Positions 63,294 through 64,000 of a stretch of DNA of 64,000 bases are shown in pieces. The stretch comes from Clostridia bacterium. Lineage in GTDB: Bacteria > Bacillota > TC1 > UBA5767. The stretch covers positions 1,660,001 to 1,724,000 of the forward strand of contig CP069393.1 of NCBI GenBank assembly GCA_016887505.1, read 5' to 3'. A program made the translations under genes and the position numbers. Numbering within the stretch: position 1 is the first letter of the stretch; every line of letters starts with the position of its first letter. The notes below the pieces were generated by a model. The model ran no database searches, was not told the origin of the DNA, and saw only the letters and a program-made list of their open reading frames with translations.

Positions 63294-63448
63294 GCACCCA
63301 CTAATTTTTAAGTTCCCATATTTAATAAACCAAGCAAGTATCACTCAAATCCATTCCTAAAAACCTACGCTCCCAATTCTCATTTATTTCGTTCAGTGAT
63401 ATTATTATATTAGCTAGTAAATCCAAAATAAGAAATGAGGGAAACTCT

Positions 63449-63910
63449 ATGGACTACAAAATCCAAATTGTGGAAACGGATGCTCAACCTGTGCTTTCTA
63501 TTCGGACTAGAAGTAGCGTGGCAGATTTACCAAAGAGAATTGGCTCTAGTTACCAAGCTATTTTGGAGTACATGACCCCCCTTGGAATTCAAGCAAGTGG
63601 TATGCCCTTCGTCGCTTATTATAATTTAGACATGGAGGATTTAGATGTTGAAATCGGCTTTCCTGTAAGTGAAATAGTAGACGGACAAGGCGATATTCAG
63701 TGCAGTGAAATTCCTAGTGGTAAAAAAATCACCTGTATGCATCAAGGTTCCTACCAAGAATTACCAGAAACCTATCATGCCATAATTGACCATATTGGCA
63801 CTAAAAAGCTAGAACCCTCAGGTGTAGTATATGAACACTATTTCAATGCACCGGACAAGGTACCAGAAGAGGAACTATTGACAGAAGTCGTTTTTCTCTT
63901 AAATGACTAG
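63449..63910 (+). CDS. GyrI-like effector-binding domain protein
   Basis: 153 residues. The SHS2 fold of the AraC effector-binding/GyrI family is visible: YKIQIVETDAQPVLSIRTR, YQAILEYMTPLGIQASGMPF (in parts), VEIGFPVSE, KKITCMHQGSYQELPETYHAI and VYEHYFNAPDKVPEEEL. No DNA-binding domain is attached, so it is a stand-alone small-molecule binder or hydrolase-like protein. GAGGGAAAC precedes the ATG. Confidence 0.87.
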   Translation: MDYKIQIVETDAQPVLSIRTRSSVADLPKRIGSSYQAILEYMTPLGIQASGMPFVAYYNLDMEDLDVEIGFPVSEIVDGQGDIQCSEIPSGKKITCMHQGSYQELPETYHAIIDHIGTKKLEPSGVVYEHYFNAPDKVPEEELLTEVVFLLND

Positions 63911-63929
63911 ATAGACCCAAAATAATATA

Positions 63930-63966
63930 GGGGGAGAACCTAGATACAACCTAGGTTCTCCCCCTT
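63930..63966 (+). terminator. Terminator after GyrI-like gene
   Basis: A perfect 14-bp GGGGGAGAACCTAG/CTAGGTTCTCCCCC stem with a 7-base loop lies 20 bases past the stop. A T-rich stretch follows but no clean T-run. Nothing further is seen to base 64000. Confidence 0.85.
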
Positions 63967-64000
63967 CACTCTTGTCTCTTTTTAGGAAATGTTGGATGTG

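Overview
The window joins most of a siphovirus-type prophage (1 to about 30,640, late genes on the + strand) to host chromosome (about 30,940 to 64,000, mostly - strand housekeeping genes). The host is probably a low-to-moderate GC Gram-positive anaerobe of the Bacillota, class Clostridia. The evidence is the WhiA/RapZ cluster, the gap-pgk-tpiA-gpmI-eno glycolytic operon followed by secG, rnr and smpB, strong AGGAGG ribosome binding sites, a CadC-type sensor and a tmRNA with an ...ALAA tag. The genus cannot be fixed from the sequence alone. By eye the prophage is clearly more GC-rich than the host part.

Prophage layout. The left edge cuts an SNF2-type helicase, so the replication and lysogeny modules lie outside the window. 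Then follow a sigma-like late regulator, an HNH nuclease, the small terminase, an HNH-AP2 mobile nuclease, a ParB-methyltransferase fusion, three small phage genes (the first preceded by a candidate structured RNA), the large terminase, portal, ClpP-type prohead protease, HK97-type capsid protein, a repeat-containing head fibre, four connector and tail-joining proteins, major tail protein, tail chaperones G/GT with a -1 frameshift site, tape measure, Dit, a lectin-tailspike protein, appendage proteins, a GH18 glycosidase tail protein, holin, amidase, and finally two overlapping large serine recombinases. The prophage ends beside the 3' end of ssrA (tmRNA).

The tail module is interrupted at 20,263-22,744 by a - strand Erm-type 23S rRNA methyltransferase cassette. 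That cassette is itself interrupted by an IS3-family element (21,117-22,589) with TG...CA ends and a 3-bp AAG target duplication. The downstream tail gene has lost a recognisable ribosome binding site at the junction, so this prophage may be tail-defective while carrying a putative MLS-resistance gene.

Host layout. ssrA is followed by transporters (two EamA, one UMF1-type), a C_GCAxxG_C_C protein, a phospholipase C-like protein, an isochorismatase-like hydrolase and a secreted 5'-nucleotidase. Next come smpB-rnr-secG-eno-gpmI-tpiA-pgk-gap (read right to left), then whiA-rapZ-PHP-HAD-uvrC-uvrA, all on the - strand. recQ and a D-2-hydroxyacid dehydrogenase are on the + strand. A divergent pair of XRE regulators precedes a CadC-type sensor plus heavy-metal P-type ATPase operon with a 38-bp perfect palindromic operator. 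The window closes with an unrecognised small protein and a GyrI-like effector-binding protein.

The main leads are the pseudoknotted leader RNA at 4,723-4,886, the nested erm/IS3 insertion, the GH18 barrel that appears split by a very large insertion, and the repeat-rich recombinase-ssrA junction.
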